A stretch of 64,000 bases of DNA from Ulota crispa (GCA_963920765.1 OY987250.1:12702409-12766408), one strand, 5' to 3'; shown: positions 26,375 to 37,865, counted from the first letter of the stretch. Numbers and translations are program-made. The notes: generated by a model not told the origin, from the letters alone.

Positions 26375-29300
26375 TAAAGGAGGTGTTTTGAATTTTGAAT
26401 AGACTAGTGTGTTTTATCCTTGATTTTTGGTGACTATTCATCTTCCATTTTTTTTCTTTTTTTTTGTCTTCTTTCCCCTCTTTTTCAATTGCAAATTTTG
26501 GGTGACAAATAGACACTCAATGCCTCATAATAGAGAATTTTGAATTATTGGTATTAATAGAAAATTTTGAATTTTCAACTACCTCATAATTGTGATTAAC
26601 TAAATGTACATGAAATTCTCTTAGAATGAAAAAGTGAAGATGGGATTGAAGGCACAAGAACACACTCAATCAATTGTTGCAAGTGTGCAAGATGAGTTGA
26701 TGTAACACCCACACGCTTGATCAATATATATGCTACATCTAACTATTTATGGACTGTACAAAGTTTCAATAATCCAAAAATAAACTTGATTGCATTAATT
26801 TGCAAAACGTCCTAAAATACATACAAAACATGTGAAAGATCTCTCATTGTTCAAAGACATAAAAATCTCATAAATATATGAATAATCCATAGTTAGTTAA
26901 AATTTTCAACTATGTCACTTTGATATTCTCTTCAGATAGTGAAAGTTGCACATTTTTATTTTAACAAAACAATAATTATAAGTGTTATTTTAAAGTTATA
27001 ATCTTTTTCTAGAAAACCACTTTTTACTAACTTAAGTTCCTTTCATTGTACTAGGAATATAAAACGCAATTCAGCTGCAAATTTGGCTAAACTGGTAAAA
27101 ATATTTCTCAATTCTTTTTAACACCTAAGAACACGGGTTTTGTTTGTCAATGAAATTATTAAGCATGACAGCGTGATTTGAGTGGATAGTGATGGCAAAC
27201 ACCGTTTCATTAGTCTTCATTCGTTGCTATAAAAAAACAGTACTCAAATTGAAACATTAAGATTGACTAATTGTATCCAAATTTATAGAAATTGACACTT
27301 TTCTCTTGTAATGGGTTGGATGGTTTTTAAAATACCATGGGTTTAAGTAGAATCATCTCAATCACCCTCCAACCAAATTTTACTTTTTACATTAACAACA
27401 ATCTTGGATAAATTCTTAGACGAGAGGAAAATCCTCCTAATTTACATTTCAAAATTATAGAAATCACCAAAGACATGTGTTGCTCTTGTTCCTCAAACCA
27501 ATTAATCAATCCGATATGAGAAATATAAGAAAAGAAATTGTTACACCCACCACATTGTACCATGTTTAGGAGTTCCATAAAGAAAGAAGGGCAAATTTTC
27601 ATATTTATTGAATGATTATTTAATGATGATGTCAAACATACTTATCTAGGATTATATATACTCTAAGTTATGAAAGTCAAGCCAAGTAAAAGAAAGAAGA
27701 AAGCTCATAATGGACTAAAAAAAGAAGAAAAAGAAATATGAAGTACATTTGTCATCATTATTAAATGGTCATTCAATAAGTACAAAGTTTGCCTTTTTTT
27801 TCTTTAAAGAACTCCTGAACATGGTGTGACGTGGTGGATTTAGCAAAAAGTGTGGTGAATTTAGCAATTCCCTAAATAAAAAACCCAAGTTTGAGTTAAT
27901 AGTGAGATCTTAAGAAAAATCTTAATTAAAATTGTGTCATGCACAAATATTAATTAGGGTTTTGTAGTCTCCGGCAAAAGACTTAATAAATCTCAAGGTT
28001 CTATAACACTTTGTTTTCTTAACATGATTTTGATAATAAGCAGGAAGAGAAGGCATTTGATTTACAAAAGAATTTGTCATGTGTGACTAACACATGTGTA
28101 CAAAATGAACATGAACTTCACACTCAATCAAGGAAGGTATTGTTGCAATCTTCCCTCTTTACAAGCTTATTAGGCTTGTCTTTTTTATCAAATTGAAGTA
28201 TTCCTTTAGAAGTAGAATTTGTGGCAAAAAATTGTTGCATGGACTCAATAGGGCTGCCCAACAACTAAGACAAGAGTGAGTCCCAAACCACAACAAAATT
28301 CCTAGTGGAGGCTAGCATTAGGAAAAATATGGGGCCCCAATAAGGCCCTAAGTTTGGGGGTCCCTAGCCATGGGAACGCAATTCCCAATAAAATCATGCG
28401 CAGGCTGATGTGGCATCATTGATGCCACATTAGCTTTTTCAATTTTTAAATTTTTTGAAAAAAAAAAGAAAAAAAAAGAAAAAAAAAGAAAAAAAAGAAA
28501 AAAGGAAAAAAGAAAAAGAAAAAAAAGAAAAAAAGAAAAAGAAAAAGAAAAATATATATATATATATATATACATCAAAAAAGTTTCATATTTTTTTCTA
28601 AGATTTTTTTTAATTAATTTTTTCTAACCATCCGCAAGGCTAGTTCCCCACATTGGGAATCACAAAAAATGAGGGTTGGAATAGTTTTATAAGGGCCTTC
28701 CTAAGGCCTAATATTTTTCCTTACGGTGGTTCATTTTGGCAAGAAATTTTGCTAATCAATAATACCAATAACAATCTAGTTTTGTTGGAATCAAAAAGTT
28801 TTTTGTTTGATTTTCATTGGTCAAGCACCACACACCCTAGACTACCTGCAGGTACAAATAAAGTGGATAAAATCATCCATGTGTGCACGTCCATCCGTGA
28901 AGTTTGCTAATAATAAATGTCATCCAAAGTTTGGTGCTTCTAATGATTCTTTGAGAGGATTCAACAATTTCATCCATTTTTTGCCTGGTTCTTTTTTTGT
29001 GTTAAAATATCATAAGATTGTGATAACATCTGCCCAAGTTTATATCCTTTGTTAAAACAACTCCAATTTGATCAAAATTCATTGTTAGTAACACTAATAG
29101 CGCATAAATTGAAAAAAACATCTTGGTTTTCATGCAATAATTGTAGTAGGTGTAACTTTTTAAATATTTAAAAAGTAGAAGTGCAAACTAGGATTTGTTT
29201 GATAAAATTTGCTCTCGTGATTTCTTCTTCCAGCTTGACGAACTACAACAAAGTGTGAATGTTAAGAAGAAGGACCTTGTAGCTGCATCATTAGAATTAC

Positions 29301-32300
29301 AAAAACTACAACAAGAGGTGAGTTTGCAATTGCTTGATTAGAAAGAATGTTGCTATTGTTGGTTGTAAGACATTTGAAATGTGAATTTTGATAAAAACCA
29401 AGGTTGCATAATCATCACATACACTCCAATGGATCACTAGTAGAAGAACATGTATAAATGACTAGTTCACAACAAATGTTAAAGACCACAATCATTGTGA
29501 ACGTTCATTTAGGACGCATTTTTCTACTAATGAGAGTTGCTAGATAGCTTCAATAAGTACACACTTAGGTAAACTATCTCATTGTAGACTCTTCTTTTCA
29601 TTGTGGTTTTTTTTTCATTTAGGGCAATTTTATTAAAAATTATGAACAAAAAAATCAGGGCCCAATTTCTAAGATGTTTTGTTTGAAATGCAATTCATTT
29701 TGACCATATTGGAACTTGTAATTGCTGCATTGCATGTAGAGAGTTATATATTTTAAATGGGCATCAATGTTTTTGGGTTAGCATGGTTATTTTGGATTGA
29801 TGCAACCTTTGAAAACAAATTTCACTTGGCTACAATGGGCAAATAAAGACTTCCAAGTCATTTGTTAATAAGATGTGTAGTGGAGATTGGTATTGACCGT
29901 GAACAATGCTATTTTTTGAGCAAAAACAATGAGGAGTGAGCAATGAGTCAAGCTTTTGTAGGCAATAACCAATTATGAGCTCAAAATTAATGGATTTAAA
30001 AAAAAAATGGCGAGCCTTTGAAGAAGTGAAAATTTAAATTGCACAATTATAGGGCCCTAAGTTCACTATTATAAGTGAAATTTTGTATTCTAACAAAAAA
30101 ATCCAAGCTCATGGTTCATGACTCACGGCTCACAAATCCCAACTCATGGTATAACACTCCCCTATTGACCATAAGGGAGTATTCACAAGCATTGTTGTAA
30201 GTACTTTTATGGCAGTGATGAGTCACTCAATGTCCTCTATGAAGTCACATGAATTCTAGCACTTTCACAAAAAAATTTCAAATGTTGTAATGCACATTTA
30301 GTATTAATTTCACCTCCCCCACACATTGCATGGGTTATTTGTGCTACCAAATTCATCTCATTGTTTACACCTTTGTTCAACATGTCAAACTAGCAATTGT
30401 GCTCACAACAGGGTACTTTACTTTAGAAAAAATGCAATTTGCTTGAATTAAGTATTGAGGTTCACACTTGGTGTAATTTGTCATAAAATTACAAGTTAGA
30501 CCAAGCATGAATTGTAAAGCTTAGTCTAAGTGTACCAAATTTCTATTAATGATATGTTGAACCCTAAATTGCAACAAATGCTTAAACCACTAAATGTCAA
30601 GGAGGACAAAAAACGTTCTTCGGCTCTGAAAAAAGATTTTGTGATTTGTAAAAAGTTGTTTTTCATGTGGTTTTTTTTCAAAAGTGATCATAAATACATG
30701 GTACATCATGGAAGACAAAAAATTAACTAAGTGCTAACACTACCGATCTAACATTCCAATATATGTTGGAATTACTTTGATTTGATTGACATTCACATTG
30801 TTTGAGGTTGAATAGTTTGTTGCAATGTGAACGTAGGTAGTGATAGTTACTACCTTGTCGTCCCTTGCCACTTTATGTGGGAAGTAAAGTGTTTGTGCTT
30901 GATTGCAACTTGGTTGCAACTTGGTTGCAAAATCAACTCTTACATACTCTTTCCAAAAAAGTACAAAGAGATTCTAGGATCAAATTTGGATACACTCACA
31001 ATCATCACATTCAAAGAAACTATAACACCTATGCTTTAGTCACGTTACACAAACCTAAATAAATACAGAAAAACAATACATAATTTTTAAATTTTTAATG
31101 CGACTCAACAAAATTTAAGACGGTTTTGCAATAGGAACTATACTCAAATGCTTATTTTAATACTTTTAGATGTAATTGCATTAGATTTTATAATGACTTG
31201 TGTTTACAACACCCAATTTGTACTTGTGACATTCAAGGTACAAAGCCTTTGGCGTGATGTCAAGGCCAAAGAGGATGAAAAAAGGGCCCTTCAAAAAAAC
31301 TATGAAGCTCAATGCCAACATCTTCAAACTACAATCTTCAAGCTTCAAATGGATGAGAAGAAAAAGGTCCTCTCCAAATTTCTAACTTATGAAACTAAAT
31401 CTTTTTCTTAGTGACTTTTACATTCTTCAACTTCACTGTTTGTTTTACCTTAAAAGGAAGATGGAAGGTGGAACCTAAAACATAAAATTTGAAAGAAATG
31501 AAAATTCCATGAAAAATGGAGTCAACCAAATTCGGTTTAGAAAAAAAGTTCAATTTTTTTTGCAAATATTTTGTTTCCTCACTTCTATATGTCATCCCTG
31601 AGGAGATTACATGTGAAATTTACAAAGGAAAGACTTAATTTTCTTCAAAATTTGATTGGTCAATATGTTGAAAGTTGAGAGCTTTTGTGTCACACTAAGT
31701 TTTCAAGTCCCCAAGTCTTGATTCACTTAGCATTGCTTTACATGGCAACACATCTTGAATGTTTTAGCACCTAGAAAGTGGGACTTTTACTACTAGAATT
31801 AAATTCAACAAACACCATATAAAAGGGAAATCAAAATCTAAGTCCACAAGATATTATATCATAATATACTCAAACCATTTTACAACAACTTTTACCCCTT
31901 TACAACGTAACATAATTGAAATATAAAGTCAAACTAGGACCAATAAAATTGGAATAGGGGACATAGTATGAATTACTCCAAATATATGTAGATTGTGATT
32001 TTAGAAAGATCACAATAAAATGGTCTTTGGTAATACTAGTCAAATCTCTTGAAAATAATCAATTTTTTTCATCATTCAAATATCATTGGTATACACATGT
32101 AACCAAGCCATGCTTACTTTAGACTCTCACTAATTAAAAGCCAACCAAGTGTATGAGTAGATGATTTTGTTAGTTTTAGCATTTTCTATCATATAAGGGA
32201 TTACCATCAACTAGGATTCTTTTTTTGTTTTTTTTTGTTGGTAGAGCAAAACACACCCAAAATTGAAAGCAAGTAAGGAAAAAATGAAAAAAAAAAATGA

Positions 32301-33032
32301 ATAGAATCAACTAAGAGTGCATGTTCATCCATAAACTTTATTAATATTAGTAATCTCATCCAAATTTTGGCAAACTTGGTATTTGCTTGGGGAGGAATTT
32401 GGAAATTTCATTCATTTTTTCACCAATTGTTTTAGTTTTATGGTGGCCAATCTCAAATTAATGTAAGACTAAGGTAGATTTTACTTAAAAAATGAACGTT
32501 GACTTTGATACGTCATATCATGCAGTGTGAAGATCTTGTTCTTAAAACTAAAGAAAACTTTGAGACTCAAATGCAAAGGCAAGCTAAACAACATAAAGAT
32601 ACAGTGCAAAAACTACAACAACAATTTCGGATGCAAGTAAGGATTTTTTTTGTTCCTCTCACTTACATAGAGTGAGAGCAATTCTTTAGCCTATATATCT
32701 CATTCTTATAACTTATTACAATCTCTAACATCATATTTTGAATTAGGATATTTCTTTGAGTATGTTCCAAAGTGAACCCATAAGATTTAACGATGTTTAT
32801 TTTTGTCATGCTTTGGAATAGATATGATAGAGTTTTTTGGGGTGCCAAAGTATGTTATATAAAAGTGCTCTAAAAAGGGGTTTACAGTCTTTATTTTACG
32901 AATTTAGGATTGGGAAGATGAAGTGTTGATAATGTAGAGTGTTGATTTTTTGTTCGTTTGCAGTGGGAAGAGCAAACTAGGAGTGCAGCTTTCAACTCTC
33001 GAAGGGCAATGGAGGGGTTGTGTAAATCATAA
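15634..33032 (+). CDS. Coiled-coil protein of unknown function, 554 residues, 18 exons
   Basis: I do not recognise this family. Exons: 15634-15780, 16270-16422, 16550-16645, 17602-17672, 17879-17963, 19620-19655, 20004-20162, 21925-21966, 22788-22859, 23537-23671, 26181-26246, 26625-26701, 27055-27094, 28044-28136, 29234-29317, 31238-31366, 32526-32636, 32964-33032. All junctions keep phase and end at a TAA. The first about 100 residues (SWEGINERLDCTLVQLNRLI, then an acidic cysteine-containing part) may form a small N-terminal domain. From about residue 100 nearly everything is charged, Glu/Lys/Gln-rich and heptad-like, ending EGLCKS. There is no membrane segment or signal peptide. Fifteen of the 17 introns are phase 0 and several exons are only 36-42 bp. 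The intron after 31366 has a weak donor (GTCCTC). The divergent start beside DRC7 makes a ciliary or basal-body role a fair guess only. Alternatives include any microtubule or vesicle coiled-coil protein. Confidence 0.8.
15913..16247 (+). repeat. Tandem duplication, unit about 164 bp, in intron 1 of the coiled-coil gene
   Basis: The block containing GTTAATCCAGCCAGTGATTA near 15920 recurs near 16084. It is followed in both copies by ACTTGCCAAGATTTG, CTCTCCTGCGAGAAATGCT and GCCACTCCAAGAACCTCTGC in the same order. The copies differ by small indels. The second copy ends about 20 bp before the acceptor of exon 2 at 16270. Confidence 0.85.
16687..17265. mobile_element. Stowaway-like MITE, copy 2
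   Basis: The ends are CTCCCTCTGTACCTCTAAAA and its inverse ending GATAGAGGGAG, flanked by TA at 16685-16686 and 17266-17267. It is 579 bp long and lies in intron 3 of the coiled-coil gene. The interior matches copies 1 and 3. Confidence 0.85.
18322..18401. mobile_element. 80-bp hairpin element at a TTAA site
   Basis: The left end is TCCCTAAATGCCCAAGG and the right end is the inverse of CCCCTAAATGCCCAAGG. TTAA flanks both sides (18318-18321 and 18402-18405). Nearly the whole element can fold back. It lies in intron 5 of the coiled-coil gene and shares its ends with the longer TTAA elements in this window. Confidence 0.75.
18821..19136. mobile_element. 316-bp element with perfect 25-bp inverted ends
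   Basis: The first 25 bases, beginning AAGGTATGTACACCCATAAG, are the exact inverse complement of the last 25. A second partial copy of the inner motif (CCCATAAGCGTCA) follows directly at the left end. No clear target duplication is visible. The CCCATAAGCGTC motif also ends the TTAA element at 47715-47797, so these may be related. It lies in intron 5 of the coiled-coil gene. Confidence 0.65.
19185..19530. repeat. Repeat with recurring TGGGACTTG-type motifs
   Basis: CATGTCCCAAGTCCCAT near 19197 is matched inversely by GATGGGACTTG...AGGACATG near 19496-19520, with further CAAGTCCCAT copies between. The block resembles 52940-53265. Short motifs repeated near both ends are typical of hAT elements, but no 8-bp duplication could be fixed. 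Confidence 0.35.
21590..21720 (+). repeat. Pyrimidine-rich tract in a dispersed repeat
   Basis: A C/T-rich stretch (many CCCTCC and TTTCCTCTCCC units) lies in an intron of the coiled-coil gene. Similar C/T tracts followed by an AATTTTGAATT-like context occur near 26440-26560 and 33470-33660, suggesting a dispersed repeat rather than a simple local expansion. Confidence 0.45.
23863..24150. mobile_element. CACTA-type MITE, 288 bp
   Basis: The right end reads CTTGTAGTG, the inverse of CACTACAAG; the left end is CTCTACAAG with one change. The inverted ends extend for about 90 bp. The trinucleotide ATA flanks both sides (23860-23862 and 24151-24153), the 3-bp duplication expected of CACTA elements. 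It lies in the intron after exon 10 of the coiled-coil gene. Confidence 0.85.
24509..24680. mobile_element. CACTA-type MITE, 172 bp
   Basis: The ends are TACTAGAAGAAA and the inverse of CACTAGAAGAAA. The inverted arms share ATAACGGATTTTTTTGGATG. GTA flanks both sides (24506-24508 and 24681-24683). It sits in the same intron as the 288-bp CACTA element. Confidence 0.85.
24847..25769. mobile_element. TTAA-family element, 923 bp, long subfamily copy 1
   Basis: The left end is CCCTTAAAGGACCAACTG and the right end is the inverse of CCCCTAAACGATCAAGC. The flanks are TTAT on both sides (24843-24846 and 25770-25773), a 4-bp duplication one base away from TTAA. The interior is homologous along its length to 55422-56335; both carry a block with TTATTGAAGAAGTTATGCAT and CTGAAAAACAAGGGAGA. 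No transposase frame is present. It lies in intron 10 of the coiled-coil gene. Confidence 0.75.
26296..26366. repeat. (TA)n microsatellite
   Basis: An almost uninterrupted TA dinucleotide run of about 70 bp lies in an intron of the coiled-coil gene. Confidence 0.95.
28457..28571. repeat. A/G tract followed by a short (TA)n run
   Basis: A run of A with regularly spaced G (AAAAAAG-like units) spans roughly 28457-28550 and passes into an about 20-bp TA repeat. It is low-complexity intron sequence. Confidence 0.9.
29435..29532. mobile_element. Small CACTA-type MITE, 98 bp
   Basis: The left end CACTAGTAGAAGAAC and the inverse of the right end (CATTAGTAGAAAAATG) match, and the arms continue to GTTCAC on both sides. 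The flanking trinucleotides (GAT and AGA) differ, so the duplication is not confirmed. It lies in intron 15 of the coiled-coil gene. Confidence 0.65.
30600..30740 (+). repeat. Dispersed repeat related to 47400-47690 (inverse)
   Basis: The segment with CATAAATACATGGTACATCA near 30690 resembles the inverse complement of the block near 47590-47620. The chance translations of both (YMVHHGRQKI and HMIHHGMQKI) agree. It marks an old copy of the repeat found in the TTAA cluster. Confidence 0.5.
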
Positions 33033-35500
33033 GGGGTCCATATTATTTGGACCTTGGATGAATAGATTTTTAATGTACCTCTTTTAAGATATCAGAATTC
33101 CTTTTACCTTCTTTTTAAGTTGTATTTTTACGGTCATTGTGAACAAACTTTTAGGTTAGAATGTACCATGCTTCACAAATTGTATACACTACGGTGCAAG
33201 GCAGCATAAACTAGCAAAGATCTAATAATTATATGAGTTGTTCCTAACACCCCTCAATAAGTTGCATCTCTTTGTAATTATAAGTAAAATGGTCTTAGGA
33301 TAAAAGTTACTAAAATATATTGGAACTATAAAATGTCAAAAAGAAAGCTTTGGGCATTCAAAGCTAACAAGTTTTTGTCATTTTTGACTAGTTATTTGTT
33401 GATTTATGGTGTCTTGCACTATAGTATGCCTTGCTTGCATTTTGCATTGTCTCTATCTTACGTTTGAGTGGATTTCCTCCTTTCCTCTTGAATTTTAAGT
33501 AACTTTCCACCCTCATTTTCTTTGACTTTTCCTCTCCCTCCCTCTCTCAATTTCAATTTTGTTGTGACATATGACTGACATCCTCTGCTCTGTCATAAAG
33601 AATTTTAAAATTTTGGGGATAATAGAAAATTCTGATTTTTTTGTGAAACAACTTTATAATAGAGATTGCAACCAATGGCACCACATTCTAAATGAAAGCT
33701 TGTGACTAACAAAAATTCCATTAAATACTCTTTGTTCACGTTCGTTCTACTCATAATAGCGTATTGTTGTTTCAAACATTGTTTAACAAGGCAAAAGCCT
33801 ATCTTAAAAACAAAAAAAAAGGCAAAAGACTGCATATTTGTCAAATGTTAAAAATCCAACAAGAAAGCAAGGAAGGATGTTTTCTTTTTATGCACTTCAA
33901 AGACACCATGTTACCATTGTTGAGTAATGTTCTCTTGGTCATGAGGGAGACACACTATAATTTTCATGGTACTTTTCGATTAATGAAGTCCATTGCAAAA
34001 TTTTGCAATACCTATATAGTTAATAAAGTGTTTTTAAAAACTTGAAAATATCATAATAAGCATTTTAAAGAAATAGTAAGTGTCAATTATAATTTGCAAC
34101 AAATTTGCTTTATATAAAAGCATTTATATGTTCAAAATTCTCAATGATAAGAACAATTAGATCTCTTTACATTTAAACAAATGAATCATATCCTAAATCT
34201 ATATGGTCAAATTTAATGAGTTTTAAAAATTGCCTCAATCAAATATGACGTGTTTTCAGAAAAGCACTAATAGTTTGTGATATTTGGAAAAGTGTATATT
34301 TTTTCCTATGGTGTAAGACAAAATCATGTCAAAAATCTAGAATTAAAGAGTTGTGGTGTTTAGTTTCAAATTTCTCTGTAATAGGTGTTTAAAATAGGGG
34401 GGACACCCCTTGATTGCTATGTGGACACTCCTCATAGCCAAATCTATTAAATTTGAGATTATTATTATGTTGAAATATGAAAAAAAATCAATTTTTTTTT
34501 AATATACATCTGCGTTTACAAGCATTGCAAACATACAACAAATTTGTCTCATTTGTGACACAGTAAGGAGTCAAACTAGTTGCTCCCTTCATTTACTAAT
34601 TTGACTCCTTATCGCGTCACAAATGAGGTAAATTAAAGACCCAAGACTATAAGCTTCTAATCTGTATAACTTGTGCCAATTCAAGCTTTTTGTATAAAAT
34701 TGTCATTGCTTATTCCCAACTAAAGTCCCTTTTTATTTATTGATTTTAGCAATTCAAGAAGGACAAAAAGAATTATTTTGCAAAATTTCGATCAAATGTT
34801 AAATTGCTTATTGAAGTTATCACAAGCTATTACAATGCAAAAATGGTTCTCCATGTTTCAAGAGTACTCTTGTCATCTTCAAAAAACCTGCAACATTGCA
34901 TTTATTTGGTTAATACAATATGAAAAATATAATGCTACATACTGCAACAAAAAGCACACATCCTAACCTGAAGAATGATGAAGGAACTCACATATTATCG
35001 ATGGCATATGGATTTTCTTTAAATTACGCAAAGAATCTTGTGTTAAATTTTAATGTTTGTGTATAATGGATATTATAACCATTTTCTGAATACATTTTCT
35101 ATATTTCAAAAAGTACACACATAAACTCAAAAACACATTTTGTAACTAAAAAGGGCCCTTCATAAAATTATTTCCAAGATCATAATTATTTTTTAACCAA
35201 TGTAGATATAATATAACATTCTAAGCTTCAGAGAATCATTTGTCTTTTAAGTGAAATTCACGAGTATTCAAATTACAATCAAAATTAAGAGAAGAATTTA
35301 AGTTTTTTTGGCTTCAAATATTGCTCAGAAACTTTTGTAGATACAATAGCGAGTTATTTGTATGAATACAATTAGTGAGTAATAATTTAAAACATTGTAT
35401 GAAAGACATGAACAAATCATTCATCTAAATCACACTATATAAAACAATTTTGTTTCTTCAGAGATTTCAAATACCGAAGGGTTTATTCCAACGTTTATTA
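33033..35500. other. AT-rich intergenic sequence downstream of the coiled-coil gene
   Basis: The 3' UTR of the coiled-coil gene should lie at the left edge. A copy of the C/T-rich dispersed repeat lies near 33470-33660. An open stretch follows TTGATTTTAG at 34741-34910, but it has no partner exons or recognisable protein pattern and is probably chance. Otherwise I see nothing. Confidence 0.4.
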
Positions 35501-35518
35501 TAAATAGACAACATAAAA

Positions 35519-35899
35519 AGGAGCTGATATGGGCATACGGGGGTTGATATACGCGCACCCCGGGGCCCGGAGGGTAAATTCTGGAGTTTTATCATCAAAA
35601 AGTTGAATTTCAGAATTTTGAATTCAGATTTGGACTTGGAGACCTTGATTTTGTCTAAAATCACAATAAAAGTTGCAATTGAACAATGCTCAAAGAAAAA
35701 ACTCATTTTTTTCTACCAAACAAAAGCAAAAAAACACTTTTCTCCCTAGTTAAGCTTTTTCCTTGGGTGTTGTTCAATTACAACATTTTGTGTGGTTCTA
35801 AACTAAATCAAGGTCTCTAAGTCCAAATCTAAATTCAAAATTCTCAAATTCAACTTTTGGTGTGCATACATCAACCCTAGGTGTGCCCATATCAATTCC
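35519..35899. mobile_element. MULE-like foldback element, copy 1
   Basis: Arms of about 170 bp are inverted copies of each other, meeting around a pyrimidine-rich centre near 35700-35750. The outer ends are AGGAGCTGATATGGGC and the inverse of GGGAATTGATATGGGC. The arms match those of 49783-50198 and of the outer element at 54979-56968. Flanks ACATAAAAA and CTATAAAAA agree at 7 of 9 positions. Confidence 0.75.
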
Positions 35900-36445
35900 C
35901 TATAAAAAAAAGGTGAGACCAAATTCTATTTACTCCATTACTTTTATAAACTAAGGTAGGAGGCTCGAGCTTTGTTAGGGCACTAAAACCGCTCACCTCC
36001 CCAAATGAACTCCGTCGGTACGTGTCATTATTCATAGCCTTTCAAAAATGTACAATAGACATACATATGTGAAGGTGGGCGGTATTAGAGCCCTATGACC
36101 TTTCCACTTCAAAATTTCATAAATAATTCCACATTTGCTATAAAAAATAAAAAATAACTTGAGTTAGATGCCAATTCTTCTTGTCTTTCAAGGGAATTTT
36201 ACTGAAAAACATTTCAAGAAGTTTCACCTCCCCAAAATTTAGTTTCAGCCTTGAGATGGTCGGTTTATTAGTGGGCGTCAAACCTGACTATTTCCCACCC
36301 AACAAGTTTGGTGGGTCCACCCCACAACTCAACCACTTTTTGAAATTATAAGGCATGATAACTTCATCACCCACTTATGGTGGTTGAGAACTTAAACTAG
36401 TTATGGCCTCTCTTTATAAAAGTTATCAAGTGATCTTGCTTCTAG
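35900..36445. other. Intergenic sequence, nothing recognised
   Basis: This is AT-rich spacer between the foldback element and the minisatellite. I see no open frame with splice signals and no terminal repeats. Confidence 0.4.
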
Positions 36446-36794
36446 AGGGAGATTGTGATACTAAAGAGGGAGACTGTGATACTAAATAGGGAGACTGTGA
36501 TACTAAATAGGGAAATTGTGATACTAAATAGGGAAACTGTGATACTAAATAGGGAGATTGTGATACTAAAGAGGGAGGGTGTGATACTAAAGAGGGAGGG
36601 TGTGATACTAAAGAGGGAGGGTGTGATACTAAAGAGGGAGGGTGTGATACTAAAGAGGGAGGGTGTGATACTAAAGAGGAGGATGTGATACTAAAGAGGG
36701 AGGGTGTGATACTAAAGAGGGAGGGTGTGATACTAAAGAGGGAGGGTGTGATACTAAAGAGGAGGATGTGATACTAAAGAGGGAGGGTGTGATA
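36446..36794 (+). repeat. 21-bp minisatellite, left part
   Basis: About 16-17 direct copies of TGTGATACTAAAGAGGGAGG-type units (21 bp; a few are shorter by deletion). The first units vary (AATAGGGAGAC, AATAGGGAAAC) and the later ones are nearly identical. Because 21 is a multiple of three, several frames stay open, one reading VILKREG repeatedly; that is not evidence of coding. The array is cut at a TTAA by the element at 36799-37333. Confidence 0.95.
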
Positions 36795-36798
36795 TTAA

Positions 36799-37333
36799 CC
36801 CCTAAGCACTCAAGCGACCATTTTTTGGTCGCTGCCTATTTTTTGCAAGCTATCCGAGATGAAAAAAAAAATTATAAAAAACTTTTTTAGTGTAATAGAA
36901 AATCAAGTCTACTTTCCAACCCAACTTGAATCATGTTAATCCAAGTTAAATTCCATCAAAGAGAATTTTTCAAAGATAAACACTTCAATATTTGCTAGTG
37001 TTGTAAAATTTACTATTTCAGGAAACTAATGATGTTTTCTCCTTTGAAAAGATTGCACTTTTGAAGTTTACAATAGAATGTCTATTTTTAACCAATCATA
37101 CTGAATTTTAAGATCTATGCATAAAATTTGTAATTTTGGTGAATATTAAATGGTAAATGCTTCTAAATTCATTAAATAAAAATCCAAAACTTTTTTTGAA
37201 TGTTGGACTATATGGATAATTACTAAGCATCATGATTTTTGTTTTCTCTTTTGAAGCAAACTTCATCAAAGTTACATAAATTTTTTTTATAATACATCTA
37301 TGTTTTGCCCTTACCCCCTCGGGTGTTTAGGGG
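36799..37333. mobile_element. TTAA-family element, 535 bp, inserted in the minisatellite
   Basis: The left end is CCCCTAAGCACTCAAGCGAC and the right end is the inverse of CCCCTAAACACCCGAGGGG. The left flank is TTAA (36795-36798) and the right flank is TTAG (37334-37337). Removing the element and one flank rejoins the minisatellite unit GATATTAAAGAGGG, a variant seen intact in the right part, so the flank difference is probably a later change. No coding capacity. Confidence 0.75.
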
Positions 37334-37556
37334 TTAGAGAGGGAGGGTGTGATATTAAAGAGGGAGAGTGTGATACTAAAGAGGGAGGGTGTGACACTAA
37401 AGAGGGAGGGTGTGACACTAAAGAGGGAGGGTGTGATACTAAAAAGGGAGGATATGATACTAAAGAGGGAGAGTGTGATACTAAAGAGGGAGGGTGTGAT
37501 ACTAAAGAGGGAGGGTGCAATATTAAAGAGGGAGGGTGTGACATTAAAGATGTTAG
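37334..37556 (+). repeat. 21-bp minisatellite, right part
   Basis: About 10-11 further copies of the same 21-bp unit, including variants with GATATTAAAG, GACACTAAAG and GCAATATTAAAG. It continues the array interrupted by the TTAA element. Confidence 0.95.
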
Positions 37557-37596
37557 TGTTATTACTAATCATACTACTAAAATCTAAATTACCTCT

Positions 37597-37650
37597 GTAG
37601 TATCACACTTTCCCTCTTTAGTATCACACCCTCCCTTTTTAGTATCACAC
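37597..37650 (-). repeat. Inverted remnant of the 21-bp minisatellite
   Basis: Two to three units are present in the opposite orientation (AGTATCACACCCTCCCTTTT), about 40 bp after the right part. This could reflect a local inversion or a hairpin-mediated rearrangement. Confidence 0.85.
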
Positions 37651-37754
37651 ATGAATCTTTGTGACATTATCCCATATATGAAGACTTCGTCAAATTTTTA
37701 TCAAGTAATTTGTGAAGTTTTGAAAGGATGATAACTTTGGAGTTCAACCACCAC

Positions 37755-37865
37755 TCATTACAAGAAAATCACGGTCGAATTTACAAAAAATTAACAAAAT
37801 TTGTGACCTAATCTACAATATACTGTAGATTGGATCACAAATTTTGTTAATTTTGTGACCCTGTA
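37755..37865. repeat. Foldback repeat with CACTA-like left edge
   Basis: CATTACAAGAAAATCAC at the left resembles a CACTA end. The centre is an inverted repeat (TTAACAAAATTTGTGACC and its inverse around ACAATATACTGTAG). A matching right CACTA end is missing, so it may be truncated. Confidence 0.45.

Noticed and set aside
26286-28578. Open frames over the TA run and the A/G tract
   Set aside because: They are translations of low-complexity sequence.
34741-34910. An extra exon of the coiled-coil gene after 33032
   Set aside because: The gene already ends in phase at a TAA; this frame lacks heptad character and any downstream partner.
36446-37556. CRISPR-like array
   Set aside because: Units are contiguous with no unique spacers and the setting is a plant nuclear genome; it is a minisatellite.
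36455-37587. Open frames in the 21-bp repeat encoding VILKREG or GGCDTKE heptads as a repeat protein gene
   Set aside because: The unit is a multiple of three, so several frames on both strands stay open by default. There is no start context or splice support, and a transposon interrupts the array.
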